A DNA stretch of 64,000 bases. Source: Trichostrongylus colubriformis (Eukaryota > Nematoda > Chromadorea > Rhabditida > Trichostrongylidae). This document shows, in pieces, positions 31,301 through 44,293 of the stretch (positions are counted from its first letter, which is position 1; the number at the start of each line of letters is the position of its first letter). A program made the translations under genes and the position numbers. The notes beneath the pieces are model-generated. The model searched no databases. It was not told where the DNA came from and saw only the letters and a list, made by a program, of their open reading frames with translations. The stretch lies in NCBI GenBank assembly GCA_963978905.1, contig OZ022258.1, positions 55,970,591 to 56,034,590 on the forward strand, read 5' to 3'.

Positions 31301-32290
31301 TTGCAAGGCCCTCCTCATTACGATCCTTGCCTAAGATCTTAGAAGAAAAACAGAGCGTATTTGGTTAATACAACCTTCGGTGCGACCTTAATTGAGGAGA
31401 AAGCACAAAACCCATACCAAGGAGTCACCAATTGGATAAGCTTTGACAGAGGCGGCGTTTCCATCAAGATCCGAGTACACGGCCCGCATTATATCTTATA
31501 ACGCCGTATGTGGCGCTCTTGCGCACAAGCAGCTGACCTTGTATATGTTCGTTAAAAGCACAGCAGGAGGTGTCGTTCTCCCTTCATTGCTGCACAATGT
31601 GTTGCTCTTTGTCTGAACTGCTATTTCCGGAACATTTAATGCTCTCACTGTTTCTGTATACAACAAGGTTGCCCTATTGTCGTAAAGCTTGCTTGGCAGT
31701 TTTTGGCAGCGATTATTGGTTTTTAAAAGCTTGATTGGTGTGAATACAATTCTTTCTACTCTTCACTTCCTTAACCCTTCCATATTTCATGGTTTGCCGA
31801 TTGCTTTACCGTTAATGGTGAGTCCAAACACCAACAGACGTTCCAATCTCTTGCTAAAGTGGGTCTGACATATTCTGATGAGCTTTAATTATCTCATAAT
31901 CTTGAACTATCGGTTGACCGTGCACTAGGCAGAGACTCAGTAGGTCGTCCTTGATGTCACTGTTGTACGTCTGCTACTTCGAGTATCCTATGGAACTGCC
32001 AATGCCCCGCATTTCATGCAGAAACACGAAAAAACAGCTGTAAATTTGCTATTCCACTGCAAATCCGTGCGTATAGAGGTTGGTTACGAACTGCATATGT
32101 TTCCCATAGGATGCAAGAAAAGCCGAGCTCCTGCGAGGACGCAAGATTAAATGGGACGTAAATTCAGTGGTGCTGGTGGAATTTTTAGAGATTACTTGTG
32201 TTAGATGTCAGGGATTTTTTCACTCGAAAGATTCAATCTTCGAAACTCGTGTGCTCTCTTTCAAACTTCTTATGAAGGCGATGACATATA
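28357..32290. other. No recognised gene
   Basis: Contains a short GC-rich hairpin at about 29422-29477 (ACGCCCGCTCATAGTGGGC / GCCCACTAAGGGCGGGCGT), a TCTG/TCTGT-rich microsatellite near 29297-29320, and the repeat relative of 19.1-19.3 kb at about 30060-30290. A GC-rich stretch at 28.56-28.80 kb looks like a decayed repeat. Open frames here lack conserved motifs. Confidence 0.4.
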
Positions 32291-33033
32291 CAGGGGGTGC
32301 CAAAAAAAAAGTAATTTTGCCCACGGCTCACATCTGCCAATTTTACAAAACGTAGGGAAACGAAAGAGATAAAAGTATTGGGGCAAAACATTCCCGAAAT
32401 GTTCCTCTAAAAGCAGGAACAAGCTGTGGCTCCTCACGTTCATGTTCATAAAAATATTGAGGTTTCATTCGGCGCAGTCGGGCTTCGGAGTACCTACATT
32501 TAAAAATTCGCTAAAAATAGTGGAGCCAAGCTCCGTGGTAGGTCTTTTGTGGGAAGCTTCCTGAGGGTTGGCCCTTCGGTTCTTGGAAGTCATAGAGCCC
32601 CTGCTGCTTGGACAAGGCTGCTATGATCCAAAGTATCATTTTCATGCCTCAAATCCGCCTCCGGAGGGGTTTCAGTGGTAGGGGAACGTTTTGGCTCTTG
32701 GAAACGAAGGGCGCTGGGAACCCGGGAAAAACGCAATGATAAAGAACACATCCGGTATGAATCCCCTTAGGTACCCAGATTGAACGGACGTCAGCAAGGT
32801 TGTGAAAGAGGGCGAAGAAATTTCGGATTTTGCCCAGTTGAGGTGATACATCTTGTTCAGTCTTTCCTTGCTCCCGTTCCTGCTCGTGCAGGAGGCTGCC
32901 ACGGAGTATAGTGATAGAGTTAGGTCTGCTCTTGATTCTGGGGATGAGAATACCTCAATAGAATTTACTGTAGTTTGGCTAAATGAGGTCGAAAGTGGAG
33001 GAGACAAAATTACTTTTTTTTTGGCACCCCCTG
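32291..33033. mobile_element. 743-bp DNA transposon with TA duplication, non-autonomous
   Basis: Inverted ends CAGGGGGTGCCAAAAAAAA, then GTAATTTTG at left and its complement at right, flanked by TA (32289-32290, 33034-33035). End sequence and TA target suggest a Tc1/mariner-superfamily relative. The two overlapping open frames of about 110 codons inside show no transposase motif. Confidence 0.75.
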
Positions 33034-35969
33034 TAGATTATTGCTTAAAGTGTCAAGAATACAGTCTATCTCAAGGTTCGAAGTGCAGTGCCGGTGACCG
33101 ATTGCCGTTAACGGTGTCTACCAAAAAAGTACGATGCTCAGTGGGTATGAACATGACGACAGTTTTAGAATAGCTTTTGTCCCTGTGGTCAAATAGCTAC
33201 CCAGAGAAAAGAAATGGGAAAATCCGGACGACAGTGCCTTTACAGATGGGTGCGCTCAGAAAACACACAGTCCTAACTTATATCTTTGAAGCGGTTGCTG
33301 TGTGCTCATGTTGCCCAACTATTATCGTACTGTTGTATTGGGAATGTTTGCTTCAATTATACTCACCGGCGTAAATGAGTTGAAGTCGTCTCTCAGCAGT
33401 GCAGACGATACCGGACGTAATCTTTCGGGCAGCGGTAAGAATGTATTCCAAACGTTGAAGAGCAGTGGTGGCGGCGAAAAGTAGACATATCGAATCGATG
33501 GCATTGATTTATGATATGGAAGACTTGTTTAGTATTAAAATTGAATTATTCGAAACAATAAAGTTCAAAAGATTAAAGTTGACTCGAAACAATACTACAC
33601 ATAAATATGGTCAAAACCACATTGCAGTATTTATGGATCTCCTAATCTGCATCCATTGCTAACCTTGCCCATCAGCTTCAGCACAGCATAGCACAGTGGA
33701 ATGCCCCTTTCTTATTCGGCTCTTACCATAAACTGTTACTGAGAACTCAAATTATCCAGCCTCGTGAGCACGTCTATTACTGTTTTTCAAACTTCTTTAC
33801 GCACTTTTATCTGGAATTTATCGGCGCTGCATGTCGGCGTTTTCCAAAAATGTAATCTGCATCCGAAAAAATGAGAAAGTCTTGTTACAAAAAGCACCTC
33901 CATAAACACAGAATGGGGAGCTATATGGGCAGTCCGATCAGTTTGGAACCTTCGCGTCTGTAGATCATGAGGAGTGCATGTGCTGCTGCGCTAACTCATT
34001 AGCATTGAATGGTGGGTCGTATGGTACGAGGTGGGACCTTTGTACTCCCTTCTTATTTCTGTATGACACTTCTTCGAAATGATTAGAAGTCAGTATCTGG
34101 TGTCAACGCGTCAAATTAACAAAGTTCTACAAATTATTCGGGCATGGTAAACCATCTGAAAGAATGTGACGAGTCGCTTTGCTTTTGTGACTGATATAAA
34201 TCGAGATATAGTAATGGGAAGGAACTTTCTGTCAGAAGCTGTTTTGTACATTTTTAGGTCATTAGAATTCAATTATGAAAGTGGTGTACAAAAAAGGAGA
34301 AATAAATGACATGTTTCAAAGAACAGCGACTAAGACGTAGGAAAGCGTATTATGAGGCGGTGAAGTCAATTCTGTACCCTGTCTTGCTCCAAAATATGTT
34401 CCTAGAAAATAACGATTAGGACGGAGAACGAAAAACATTGAGCACTTGAAGTAATACGACATGGACCTGTTTTGTTGCACCGACACTGTTCCGAGAACGA
34501 CAAAGTCAGGCGCAATGAATGACCAGGAACGGTAACTGATAACTGTAACAAGTACTGGGCAACCGACGCGGTTGAATTAATGAGCGTCTGTATTCGGCGC
34601 TAAACATGTTGTTCTTCTACTTTGAAACTATTCTGCCAATAGAACGGGAATTGTACTGTAACGTACTTATGGCGTTTTCATACACTGCTTCGCATTGCCA
34701 AATCGTATGGGTGCAGTCTCCCGTTACTCAACCAGGAATTTTGTGAGAAGCTCAGTGCTGGAACAGTCTTGATTTTGTTTGCCGAGCGTTATTCTTGTTA
34801 TATTCATTGCCTTTATTTAGTGGCGCACATGAAAAGCTTCAATTTTGGTTCCCGCAAAGCCAAATATAATAAGTAGTTTAGAAATTTCTTGCCTATACGA
34901 ATGTACTACTTTCTGAATGATTTTTCAGTTCTTTGCTAGAAGTTCCTATGTCATAGTGAAGCCTGTTTCTCGCTCTATTGAAATACAGTAACGTTTACCC
35001 CTCAAAATGAACTGCGAGTTTTTTTGAAGTCCTTGGAACAAAATGGACAAATGAATTCTCTGCTTGTCTCATACATTCTTCTTCTCCGCACAAAAACTTT
35101 CTTTCGTCCGGCGAAATTTGAGTTCTCCTGCTACCTATAGCCTATGTTGATTTGCTTTCTCGAGGCCAAAGTTAGTTAGTTAGTTTTTTGAAGTTTTGCG
35201 TGAACAAGAACTCGGGTATGACAGAACTTCTCAAAGTTGCCTTTAACGGGTTGGGGGATGGCCGCGGGAACTCAAGGAGCAAAGAAGCGACAGAAACGTG
35301 GTCAGGGACGCAGGGTGAGAAGCAAATCAGCATTTGGTGCGAAATTTTGGACTGTTCTCAGCTCACGACGGCTGTTCAAATGTTGCTCGGCGGGAATTCA
35401 GACGAATTGCTCGTTTTTTGGTTTTTCGATTTCTATCTCGAAATAATGGGAATTTCTCAATTTTTTTCATGTTTTTATTTGTTAAGTGTATCTGGTAGAG
35501 TGCTTCTAAGAGAAAGTGGAATCATGGGATCACCGTGGACGATTCCTCAAATCACATCGTGACATGTGATGAGAACCGGATTTTGTAGGATAATCGAGGA
35601 CGATTAGCACAATGGTTAGACGCAGGCCAAGCTCATAGCGGTCAGTCGTCAGCGTGGTGGCGGTATTGTGGTCTACTGTTGTTACAATTCACCACAGCAT
35701 CAAGGATTCCGGCCAAACCACTACGGCTGAAAAGTACTCTGAGGAACTTGGCACGGTGCATCGCAAACTGCAGATCATGAGTCCAGTATTGGCTAATATG
35801 CAGGGACCTACCTTTTTCACGATAACGCACCACCCATGTCGCGCAAGTGACCACGGAGGAATCTGATAAACAGAACTTTCTTTTTTGTATCTAACCAGAG
35901 AAAATTAGAGGAAATACGTCGCAGTTGGCTTGGAAGGTAGCGGCCATTTTGGAAAGGATGCTGCCGACG
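33034..35969. other. No recognised gene
   Basis: A 58-codon plus-strand frame at 33308-33484 (MLPNYYRTVVLGMF, one hydrophobic segment, Gly/Ser-rich tail) could be a small membrane protein but has no supporting context. A tRNA-like A-box stretch (TTAGCACAATGGTTAGACGC) is at about 35607-35626 without a matching B box. Confidence 0.35.
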
Positions 35970-36102
35970 AGCCCATGAAAAGAGATCAAGGGGTGCACCA
36001 TTCTGTACCGTTCTCTAGGGAGGTAGGGAGGTAGCCTCGCAAGTGTACGTCTAAAGAGAACGGTACAGAATGGTGCACCCCTTTAATCTCTTTTCATGGG
36101 CT
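35970..36102. repeat. Near-perfect 47-bp inverted repeat with 38-nt spacer
   Basis: Left arm 35970-36016 and right arm 36055-36102 share AGCCCATGAAAAGAGAT and GGGGTGCACCATTCTGTACC in opposite orientation. The spacer contains AGGGAGGTAGGGAGGT. Looks like a small MITE or hairpin. Confidence 0.75.
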
Positions 36103-39100
36103 TTCGTAAGCGTAGTTTCCTGAGACCCTACAAATGAGCTCTCCTTTTAGCAGTGGAACGCCGCAGTAAAAACCGACCACATTTTATCGGTACACTTTTC
36201 TCCTTAGTTTTAGCCCGCGCCGTCGTAGGGTCTACTAGTTCAGCGGATATATGCTCTCCTTATTGGATACGTAAGGTCTGATTACTTCCCGCAGTAACTC
36301 CATACCCCCACATTCAAAGATGAGCTATCTTTAAAACCTTACATGCCTACATGCAGAAGTTCTACTCTATCTCTTGTCAATTCTGGATGCAATTTTGGTT
36401 TTCATATTTGTAATCATCATCCGAGGCTCTATAGATCCATTCAGGTCTCCTTTCAGAGTTCCACGGAAAGTTATAACCCTTCCCTGGTAAGACACGAGGT
36501 ATCTATGTAGTATAAGCAGCCACAAATCGTGATTTTTGGTGGTTTGAAATGATGGTTAGCACGGCGCTCTTTGCGGGGATTTCTCTGAAGCTTCACTAGT
36601 AGCAGAAAGACCAGGCTTCTCTCTTCAAAAAGATGCTTGAATAATCTAGAGATTCGCTAAATACACTACTAAAAAATCACGCAGAAATAAGTAATAGGCA
36701 TAATGGTGACAACTTTTTGCCTAATCCAAACTAAGATTAGGGCCATGGTTGAGTCTCCGTCGAGGAATCCTCGACATGGGGGGTTGTATTTGGTCTGCTG
36801 GGAGGGGGGTCGTAATAGTTGAGGTAGGCAGTGATCAGCGGAATTTCTGAATCAGAAGGTCCAAAGTGTAAATGGTACACAGATGTGGTAGAACTAACTA
36901 ACTGGGTTGAAGTCTATGAGTTATATTCAATTCAATCTTCACTAAAAAAACTCAAAGGATTGGACAGCAGTACCCCACAAGTGGGACAACAAGGTCAGGT
37001 AGATAAGCCCACCCTCATGTGGTGTCGCGCGCGGCAAACGCAGGCTCAGTCTTCAAAGAACCAAACATGGAGGAAATCGAGAAACCTGTGATTTGTGGAT
37101 CGTATAAAAGCGAGAAGCAAGTAGAGTTGAGACCATACCCAGAGATGAACAGAGAAACTTCACAGTTGCCAGAGGAAAGGTAGCGAGAGAAGAATCGTTA
37201 TTCAGTGGGGGTTTCAGTGCTACAATTGTTTTGGCGATAGAATAGCGGTTGAATAAGAACTTTTTTCTCATTTCTGTTATTCTGTCATGATGGACTACGA
37301 ACCTCGCGGACATGCGTCTTCCACCTCCCCTGCTTGCCGCGTCAAGTTTTTGCTTTGCATCTTGGTGTATGGTCTTTACGAACAGAAAAGATTGACTTTC
37401 AGAAGTGAATCAGCGTAGGGCAACCATTGCCAGATGATCATGTGGAGAAGTGCATGACCATCAGAAAATTTGAATGAGAACTGAGATGAGTGGGAGTTTT
37501 TGTGCTATGTTCGTGACGATGAAGACTGGAGACTGCGTTGAAAAATTTTTTCATGATGTTCGTTGTTACACGGGTTAAGCGAAGGTTTTGATACGTGGTG
37601 TCTCTAGATATTATGAATAAAGTTGAAATATTTTTTACAATTCTGTCGCTTTTAAGACTGCAGGGTGCATCGCGATCCTGAGTTCTTTGAAGACTGCGCC
37701 TGCATCTGCCGCGCGCTACACCGCGTGAGGACGGACTTATCTACCACATTTTAGGGTACACTCAAAATTTCTTCAAGATGAGTGCATAAAAAGATACTGT
37801 AGAGAGGGGAGCGCATGGACAACGCAAAAGATAAACAAGTCGAAGGCTAGGCTCACCTCTTGGTCCTCTTGGATAAAGCTTCTGCAACCAAACGCGAATA
37901 ACTTATGCTGTAGTGCCAGGTCGATACTCGACGTCTTGTTCACAGCACCCAGTTTCAGGATGACCACGGTAGTAGTGTACCCTCTTGATGAGTTCGTCGA
38001 TAGGAACCCCATGCATAGCGCGATTCACAACGAAGCTGGTCAACGCCAATAGCCCTTTCGCTGGTCGCACCAATTCACCGATTAGCCATTTGAAGCGATA
38101 TCTATCCAGGGCTAGCAAGGATAATACAGAAACTATAGGATGAAGAGGAAAAATGAGCTGAAATGAGCTTCTCCCATACCTAATACGATCACAAGAACGT
38201 GCTGGCAGTGGCGAACCACTATACGGATCGGATAAGAGTTTGTACTACCAATAATGTGGATGAAATCCTCATGTATGGCGCATCGCGCACCGAGGCAGAC
38301 CAGCGCTGGTCGCCATCTTATTGGACCTCAGGGAAATTTTGTATTGGAGGCACTTCGGACACAGTGGATTATTTTTTTCAAAGATTCGTGAGAAGATCTC
38401 TCCACTTCGACTGAGAAAATTTTCCTCGACTGCTTCTTTCATATAAAATATGGTATAGTTCAAGTAGACGTGGGAGCGGTAACCTCGCATCTCTCGGTTT
38501 TTTCGTCGTTTTGTTTCGTTCTTTCTCTACTGTTACACTGCTGAGCATCTCTAGTGCCATATTCCACAATTTGCCGAAATTACCCCTCATAATGTCTCTA
38601 AATGATGTAATCTGCCCTTACGAAGACTATGAAAAACATCCCATTCGTGTATGAATGCTTGATATGGTTCATAGCTCATAGTTCAATGCGTCTCATCAAA
38701 TGAGTCATGGAGCACTGAGGCATCGAAAATCTTCCACAGCAGTGGGTGCAAAAATTTGGCCACTCCTTGGTCGAAAATGAAAGTAGGCGAAGAAGAAAAA
38801 GCGGATTGAAATGAAACCTAAGAATGAGAAACGTGGAACTTTTGACGGAAATCCGATGTGGTGGAATGATGCACGTACTGCTGCCACTGTCTGACTACAC
38901 TCGCACTTACCTGGTGCTACCGTGCTGAAATGAGAACTTCAAGTTAGTGTGGGAGAAGTAAGTGCAATCATGAGCAGACGATATTTGGATGCGCATCCTA
39001 CGACTATTGTTCAGGAGCTGACCTCATTCCGACTTAGGGGAGGGGGGGGGTATTTCTTGTCAGTTATCACACCCCTTACCGAAACTCTTTCCGAAACCGA

Positions 39101-39569
39101 ATTCCCGAACTTGTTCTTTAAGGCACCGTGTAAAAAAATTAATTGCATCGAAAACATGAAAACGAAATACTGAGGAAGGACAAACCTGCTGTGAATAAAC
39201 TTTAAACCAGCTTATTGAAGCGAGCCAACAACATCGAATACATTTTGCCGAAAGAGTTTTTTAAAAACTGATAGGGTTCTGATAGGAAAGTTTTGCGTCT
39301 GACCTGTGTTTTTTGTACCGGTATCCTTAGTTTGGAAGCATCACTACTAGTATCGGATCCAACTCTAATCTAATGAACTCAAAAAAACTTGGAGATGCCA
39401 CGTTCATTCTATCAATGAACATTTTGAAAATCATAATCATGTCACTGATTTCACGCCAAGAAGCTAGACTTTTGAGTCCCAATTGTGCCCTTCTATCCTT
39501 ACCACTGGGTAAGAACTGCTAACTAATTCCACTACAACGCATAACGAGTTTACGACACTTCCGAGTATA
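36103..39569. other. No recognised gene
   Basis: Several open frames of 60-86 codons on both strands, for example minus 38118-37903 (YRFKWLIGELVRPAKGLL), have no motif I can place and no consistent exon chain. Runs of A/T and short poly-G occur, but no clear element ends. Confidence 0.35.
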
Positions 39570-41440
39570 TCATTGACCTCCTTCATGTATGGGGAAAGAG
39601 AATAGCTCCACACTTGAGTGTAGGGCGAATGTATGTCTTATGAGCTTGCAAAAGTATGCGAGGGTCCTTAGTACGAAGCGCTTTGAGCAAATTGTAGATT
39701 CTGTGGTTACCTTCAGTGACAATAGATTTGTAATGCTCATCAAAATCCAGCTTGTCACTAAAAGTTGCGGAGTTGAATTCCGAATGCTCACCAACCTGGA
39801 AAAAAGGCCTCCTTGCAGCAAGAGGCAACTCCCACCCTTAAACTACCATTCGCTGATTGGCTGACTGGAGAGCGACGACATCTTCTACATTTTGAACTGT
39901 CTTATATGTATATTGGGTTGGGGAATGAGTTTCCGCCGTTTTTTTTTCATCCCCGTTTTTTACATTGTTTCCTTCATTTTTCGAGAAAGCTTATATACGT
40001 TTTCGATAGAGCTTTTTTCGCTCTACAAAATGCTTCTGTCTGTTTTTCGATTCCTTCGAATACCTAATATTTATGAGGTTTGGAAATAAAGTAAGCTGAG
40101 AGCGAAAAACTGGCTTTTGCGCACCTCATCTTTCTTGTCTGCCATGAGATCAAAAAATGAATGTGTACATGTTTTTGATAGAGCTTTTTCAGCTCTATCA
40201 AAAACATGTACACATTCATTTTTTGATCTCATGGCAGACAAGAAAGATGAGGTGCGCAAAAGCCAGTTTTTCGCTCTCAGCTTACTTTATTTCCAAACCT
40301 CATAAATATTAGGTATTCGAAGGAATCGAAAAACAGACAGAAGCATTTTGTAGAGCGAAAAAAGCTCTATCGAAAACGTATATAAGCTTTCTCGAAAAAT
40401 GAAGGAAACAATGTAAAAAACGGGGATGAAAAAAAACGGCGGAGACTTATTCCCCAACCCAATATTTTTATGTCGTCAGCCTACATCAGGCGTGACACCC
40501 CAAGGTTATTGAAACCATTGGGCAAATCGTACGTGTATACGAGAGAGAGAAGAGGGGAGAGCACCTCGCCTTGGCGGACCCCTCTCAGAGCCTGAAAACC
40601 GAAGAAAATTCGTTTCCAATGCGAACTTGGTATTTCCGACCTGACGGAAAGCTCTGAATCCTTTGCACAACTCTGGGATGTACGCCAACCGAATAGTGTT
40701 CGCGATAACTTATAAAGCGGTACTCCATTGAATGCTTCTGAAAAGTCAAAGTGCAGACATGTGTTTGCTTTTTGAGCTCAATGGATTTCGTCCAGTCATT
40801 GAGAGAGCGCAAAGCCGTTTCTCTCGACATACCCTGCCAAAATTCCATGCTGATTATGAGAAATCACATATGTTCAAGATGCTTTGAAGATGGAACGAGT
40901 ATTTTTTTTGGAAGCCTTGGCAAAGGCAAATGTGATGCTCACTGGTCGGTATCTCCTGGGTCTGAAGAGGGCAACTTCTCAGGCATTAGGAGAATAAAGG
41001 CTATTTCCTAACGGCTAGGCGCTTCCTTTCATGAATGATAAATCATTAAGTTGTTCCAACGAATAAGCTATTGCTGGCGGAATGACTTTGATAAATTTAG
41101 GAGGGAGGAAGCAGGAGATTGGGCTAGCTAGCCCATTTACTGAGCGAATCTACTGTATCGTCTTATGAAACTATACGGTAGGCTGCATAACAGGAAAAAT
41201 GGGTACAGGTCTTTCATGTGTATTAGACTGGCAGGTTGGGAATGATTTCTGAAAGAACTTCCCTAGAAGCTCAGCTTTATCTTTATTACTGAAAAAAACA
41301 TCACCAGTAACGTCAACCAATGTGGGAATCGGTTTCCTATCTTTTATGCGGGAAGTAATGAACGTGTACAGCTTGCAAGAGTAACTAGAATCGATAACTT
41401 TTTTCTCTAAGTAGATCTGATATCACAACAGCCTGCAAAA
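39570..41440 (-). mobile_element. CR1/Jockey-like non-LTR retrotransposon fragment, split by a MITE
   Basis: Minus-strand reverse transcriptase in several frames. About 41.4-41.2 kb gives LYTFITSRIKDRKPIPTLV and KAELLGKFFQKSF. About 41.0 kb gives RPVSITFAFAKAS. About 40.75 kb gives HFDFSEAFNGVP. About 40.57 kb gives GVRQGEVLSPLL. About 40.48 kb gives the catalytic ADDIK. After the palindromic MITE (39913-40462) the reading resumes with VEDVVALQSANQR and ends near 39.59 kb with KTYIRPTLKCGAILF. Frameshifts and stops are frequent and the 5' end is missing. Confidence 0.78.
39913..40462. mobile_element. 550-bp almost perfect palindromic MITE
   Basis: Two arms of about 273 bp meet at a 5-nt loop (40186-40190). 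Ends TTGGGTTGGGGAAT; TA duplication at 39911-39912 and 40463-40464. I see only a few mismatches between arms (near the ends GAATgAG versus GAATaAG). It contains no coding sequence beyond mirror-image frames. A transcript through it would fold into one long hairpin. Confidence 0.9.
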
Positions 41441-42002
41441 CAATTCCTTTTTTCAAATTAAGTATACGAAATCTGTGAAAGTACTGATGTCTGAAAGAAT
41501 GAAGCTTGCACACCCCGAACTCTCAGCCCTGGTGGAAGGGCCAATTTTCATACATTATCTATGCGCTCTGGATGTGGTGCAACTTGAGCCGATGCGGCGT
41601 CGTGAACGCCACATGTGCCCCATTTTCATGGCAGGCAAGGCATCAATGCATAGTCAGAGCAGTCGTAAGGGCATCTCGGCAATCTTTCGAACGCGTAGTG
41701 ACTTTAAAATGTGAGAAAATGAGTTCTGAAACTGTTGCGAGGAATTTCAATTATTTTGTGTTCTCATTGCTTGGTATCTAGACTTTGGGCAACACTGAGC
41801 AAACAAACATGTCCGTGACCGTGATTCCTGAAACATACCTTCAAAAATACCATTCCAAGGTAACTACGTTTTATCAGAATTCGTGACATTGTGACATTGC
41901 CAAGCATGTGATCAGTGCTCCTTGCATCGTTAGCCGTTCAATGTTCAAAAAGCGTCTGCCAGTTTTTCGCGAGGAGTCCGCAATAAATCATTCTAAGGCT
42001 TT

Positions 42003-42597
42003 CTCGTCACTTGATCAGAACACCGGTTGTACTTGAAGGCAGCGATAGGGGAAATACGGACGAACAGTGAAATACGTTATGAATATGGAAGCCGAGGTGC
42101 TTAGTAATACAATGGTGAAAATGGTGAAAAAAAAAACGGAAGGAAATGGCCAGAGACTCGAGAAATAAAACCCCCTTCCCATCGTTGATTTGTGATGCGG
42201 AAGACTTTTCCGTCAGGAGGCGGGTAGTCCGAACGGGATTTCCATTGGCATGTTGCCAATAAACACAAGAAAATGTTTGGAAATACGACAGCATCTGTTT
42301 TCTGGAGAGAGCTTTAACCTGGAACTGCGAAAGTGCGCCGCAATACCTTCGATCCTGCTGCACATCCTTGACCGCTCTCATCGTAGCCAGCCAGGAATCA
42401 CGTCGTCTGGGGGCGGGGTCTGTCATTCAAATGTGTCAGCTGTTAACCGGTGCGCCGTCCCTACAGCTCGGGGTGCGCTTTTCGATGGGGATTTCGCCAT
42501 GAATAACCCTACTAGGGCCCTAGTTTTTATGTGCGTGACTTCTTTCAGGGATTTCCTAATAACCTCATCATCCCTAATGCTGTCTTTAACATAGAAT
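42003..42597. repeat. About 590-bp dispersed repeat
   Basis: Aligns with 57661-58256 inside copy B (shared CATTGGCATGTTGCCAA.TA, ACCTTCGATCCTGC, CCTAATGCTGTCTTTAA). It has no equivalent in copy A. It directly precedes ptr relic C, so it may mark a segment moved together with ptr DNA. Confidence 0.7.
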
Positions 42598-42629
42598 AAC
42601 TCTGGTATAAAAGAACTGAAGTTTTATAC

Positions 42630-43960
42630 AGGCGCTTTCACTAGGTAGGAATGATAGCTGATATGAGCGGAAATATCGACACTGATCTAAGTACAGTTCC
42701 TCTAGCTAGCCCACATCCCGTCGCTCGCCATACGTGACCACACCTAAAATCAATAATGAATCGATTTCGGTCTTCATGTGTACGGTCACGGAGCCGCTGG
42801 CATCGCGCTAAGCTCAAACGCAGCATTTCCGCGCTTCTTCACACAACCCTCATTTTTCACTTTTTTTGAGGAGATTTCTACTCTATTCCACCTTCACTTC
42901 TCGGTCTGTAGCAGGTTGCCAGTGCATTTTTTGGAGCGGTGAAGCCACAACGGCGTCGCTCACTGTCCCAGCTAAGTATGCTCATTCGGACTCTCCCCAA
43001 GATTCACGCTTAGTAGAATAAACATGGCAGTAGCACCAGCGACCACATTATGAATACTATAAACGAGATACCCATACAAATGACTTCCGAATAGAGTGTT
43101 TGCCAGATCACGTCACCAAGTGCATCGGTACGAAAGTGCTCCTAGATTGTTCATTTTCGATGGTGAGTGAACTACGATTTTTACAAGGTTAGCGTACCCT
43201 TTCTCGTGTTATGCGTAGTGAAATTGCCTGATCAGTGTATGTACTGCTTTTTGAATATGTGTATACTCCAAGATCGATACTTCTGCTGATCGCACGCCAT
43301 TATTGAATAAACGGAAATATTTCACGGTAGGTGAAAAGAGAGTAACTATAAAAAGATACTATCTTCGGTACAGAGCGATGCTGTTAAGATGCGTTTTTGA
43401 TCCCAAGGCATTTGATTTCACAACTCACAATTTCGTAGGAAGGTCCTCCCAGGTGACTGCAATAGTGGGCAATCGATATGAAGAAGGGGCAAAATGAGCG
43501 TAGTACAGTACATAATTTGGCTTCAGGGAGGAGATATGTTCACCATAAAGGATAGTTAGGCAATAAGATGATAGCGGTGTGTTTCGCAGGATAAACGCTC
43601 TGGAAGTTCTTTATCAAGGCCAAGCCCGCAGTCAACCATCTCCATGCAGCGGCCCACCACAAAGCAAGCGTGCGATATGCTGCGAATTACCGTCACACAT
43701 CTTACAGACCTACAGCGGCACCTGCTGCGACCACCCTCTCCCAAGTGATACCAATTATGTGTATATATCAGTAAATAGTATTTTTCATTAAAAAAGTAAG
43801 GGTCTAATCAAACCGGGTAGGCCTAGGCAAAACTGATCTGACACTGCTCATATTGACAGTATTGTAAATCCTGTGGTGAAGAAGGGCGGCAAGTAAGGGG
43901 AGTACCACAGACAACAGCGTTCGTGCAGACAATAGGTGCAGAGTATAATGGAGAGGAATA
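42630..43960 (-). pseudogene. Third ptr relic (copy C)
   Basis: Four exon remnants lie in the same order and strand as copies A and B. About 43850-43960 matches the CLSSFLFTTGF loop exon (LPPFFTTGF-like). About 43232-43320 matches the YQEM..VDQ exon and contains stops. About 42996-43129 matches TM8-TM9 (VIWQTLYSEVICMG) with a 4-base loss causing a frameshift and a destroyed donor (GT to GA). 42630-42684 is a 5'-truncated TM10 exon (SVDISAHISYHSYLVKAP). This is an old partial duplicate that cannot make a ptr protein. Confidence 0.82.
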
Positions 43961-44293
43961 CGAAGAGGAGGAGCGGCTAGAGTGTGTGCTGTTGATTTTT
44001 TCGAAGTGAGTAATGGTTTCATTTAATGAATGCCTTGGCGGTTAACACGACGATACTGTATGTCTTGAAGTGGAGGTGAGAAGCTCAAAAACACGTTACC
44101 GAGACGTGCGTAGTGCCGACGAGCATAATGACAATCTGTCGACGGTGACATTTGAAGGGGAACCTTACAAAGAGGTGATTTCAACAGGATACGAGCATTC
44201 AACCGAATTGTATTTGAAATAGTATTTTTTCTGTATTTATGACAAAAAGTAAAATCAAACTTTATGATTGCGAGTGTTTCTTCCTTTTCGAAA

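Noticed and set aside
40071..40305. Two identical 62-codon frames on opposite strands
   Set aside because: They are mirror images created by the palindromic MITE, not genes.
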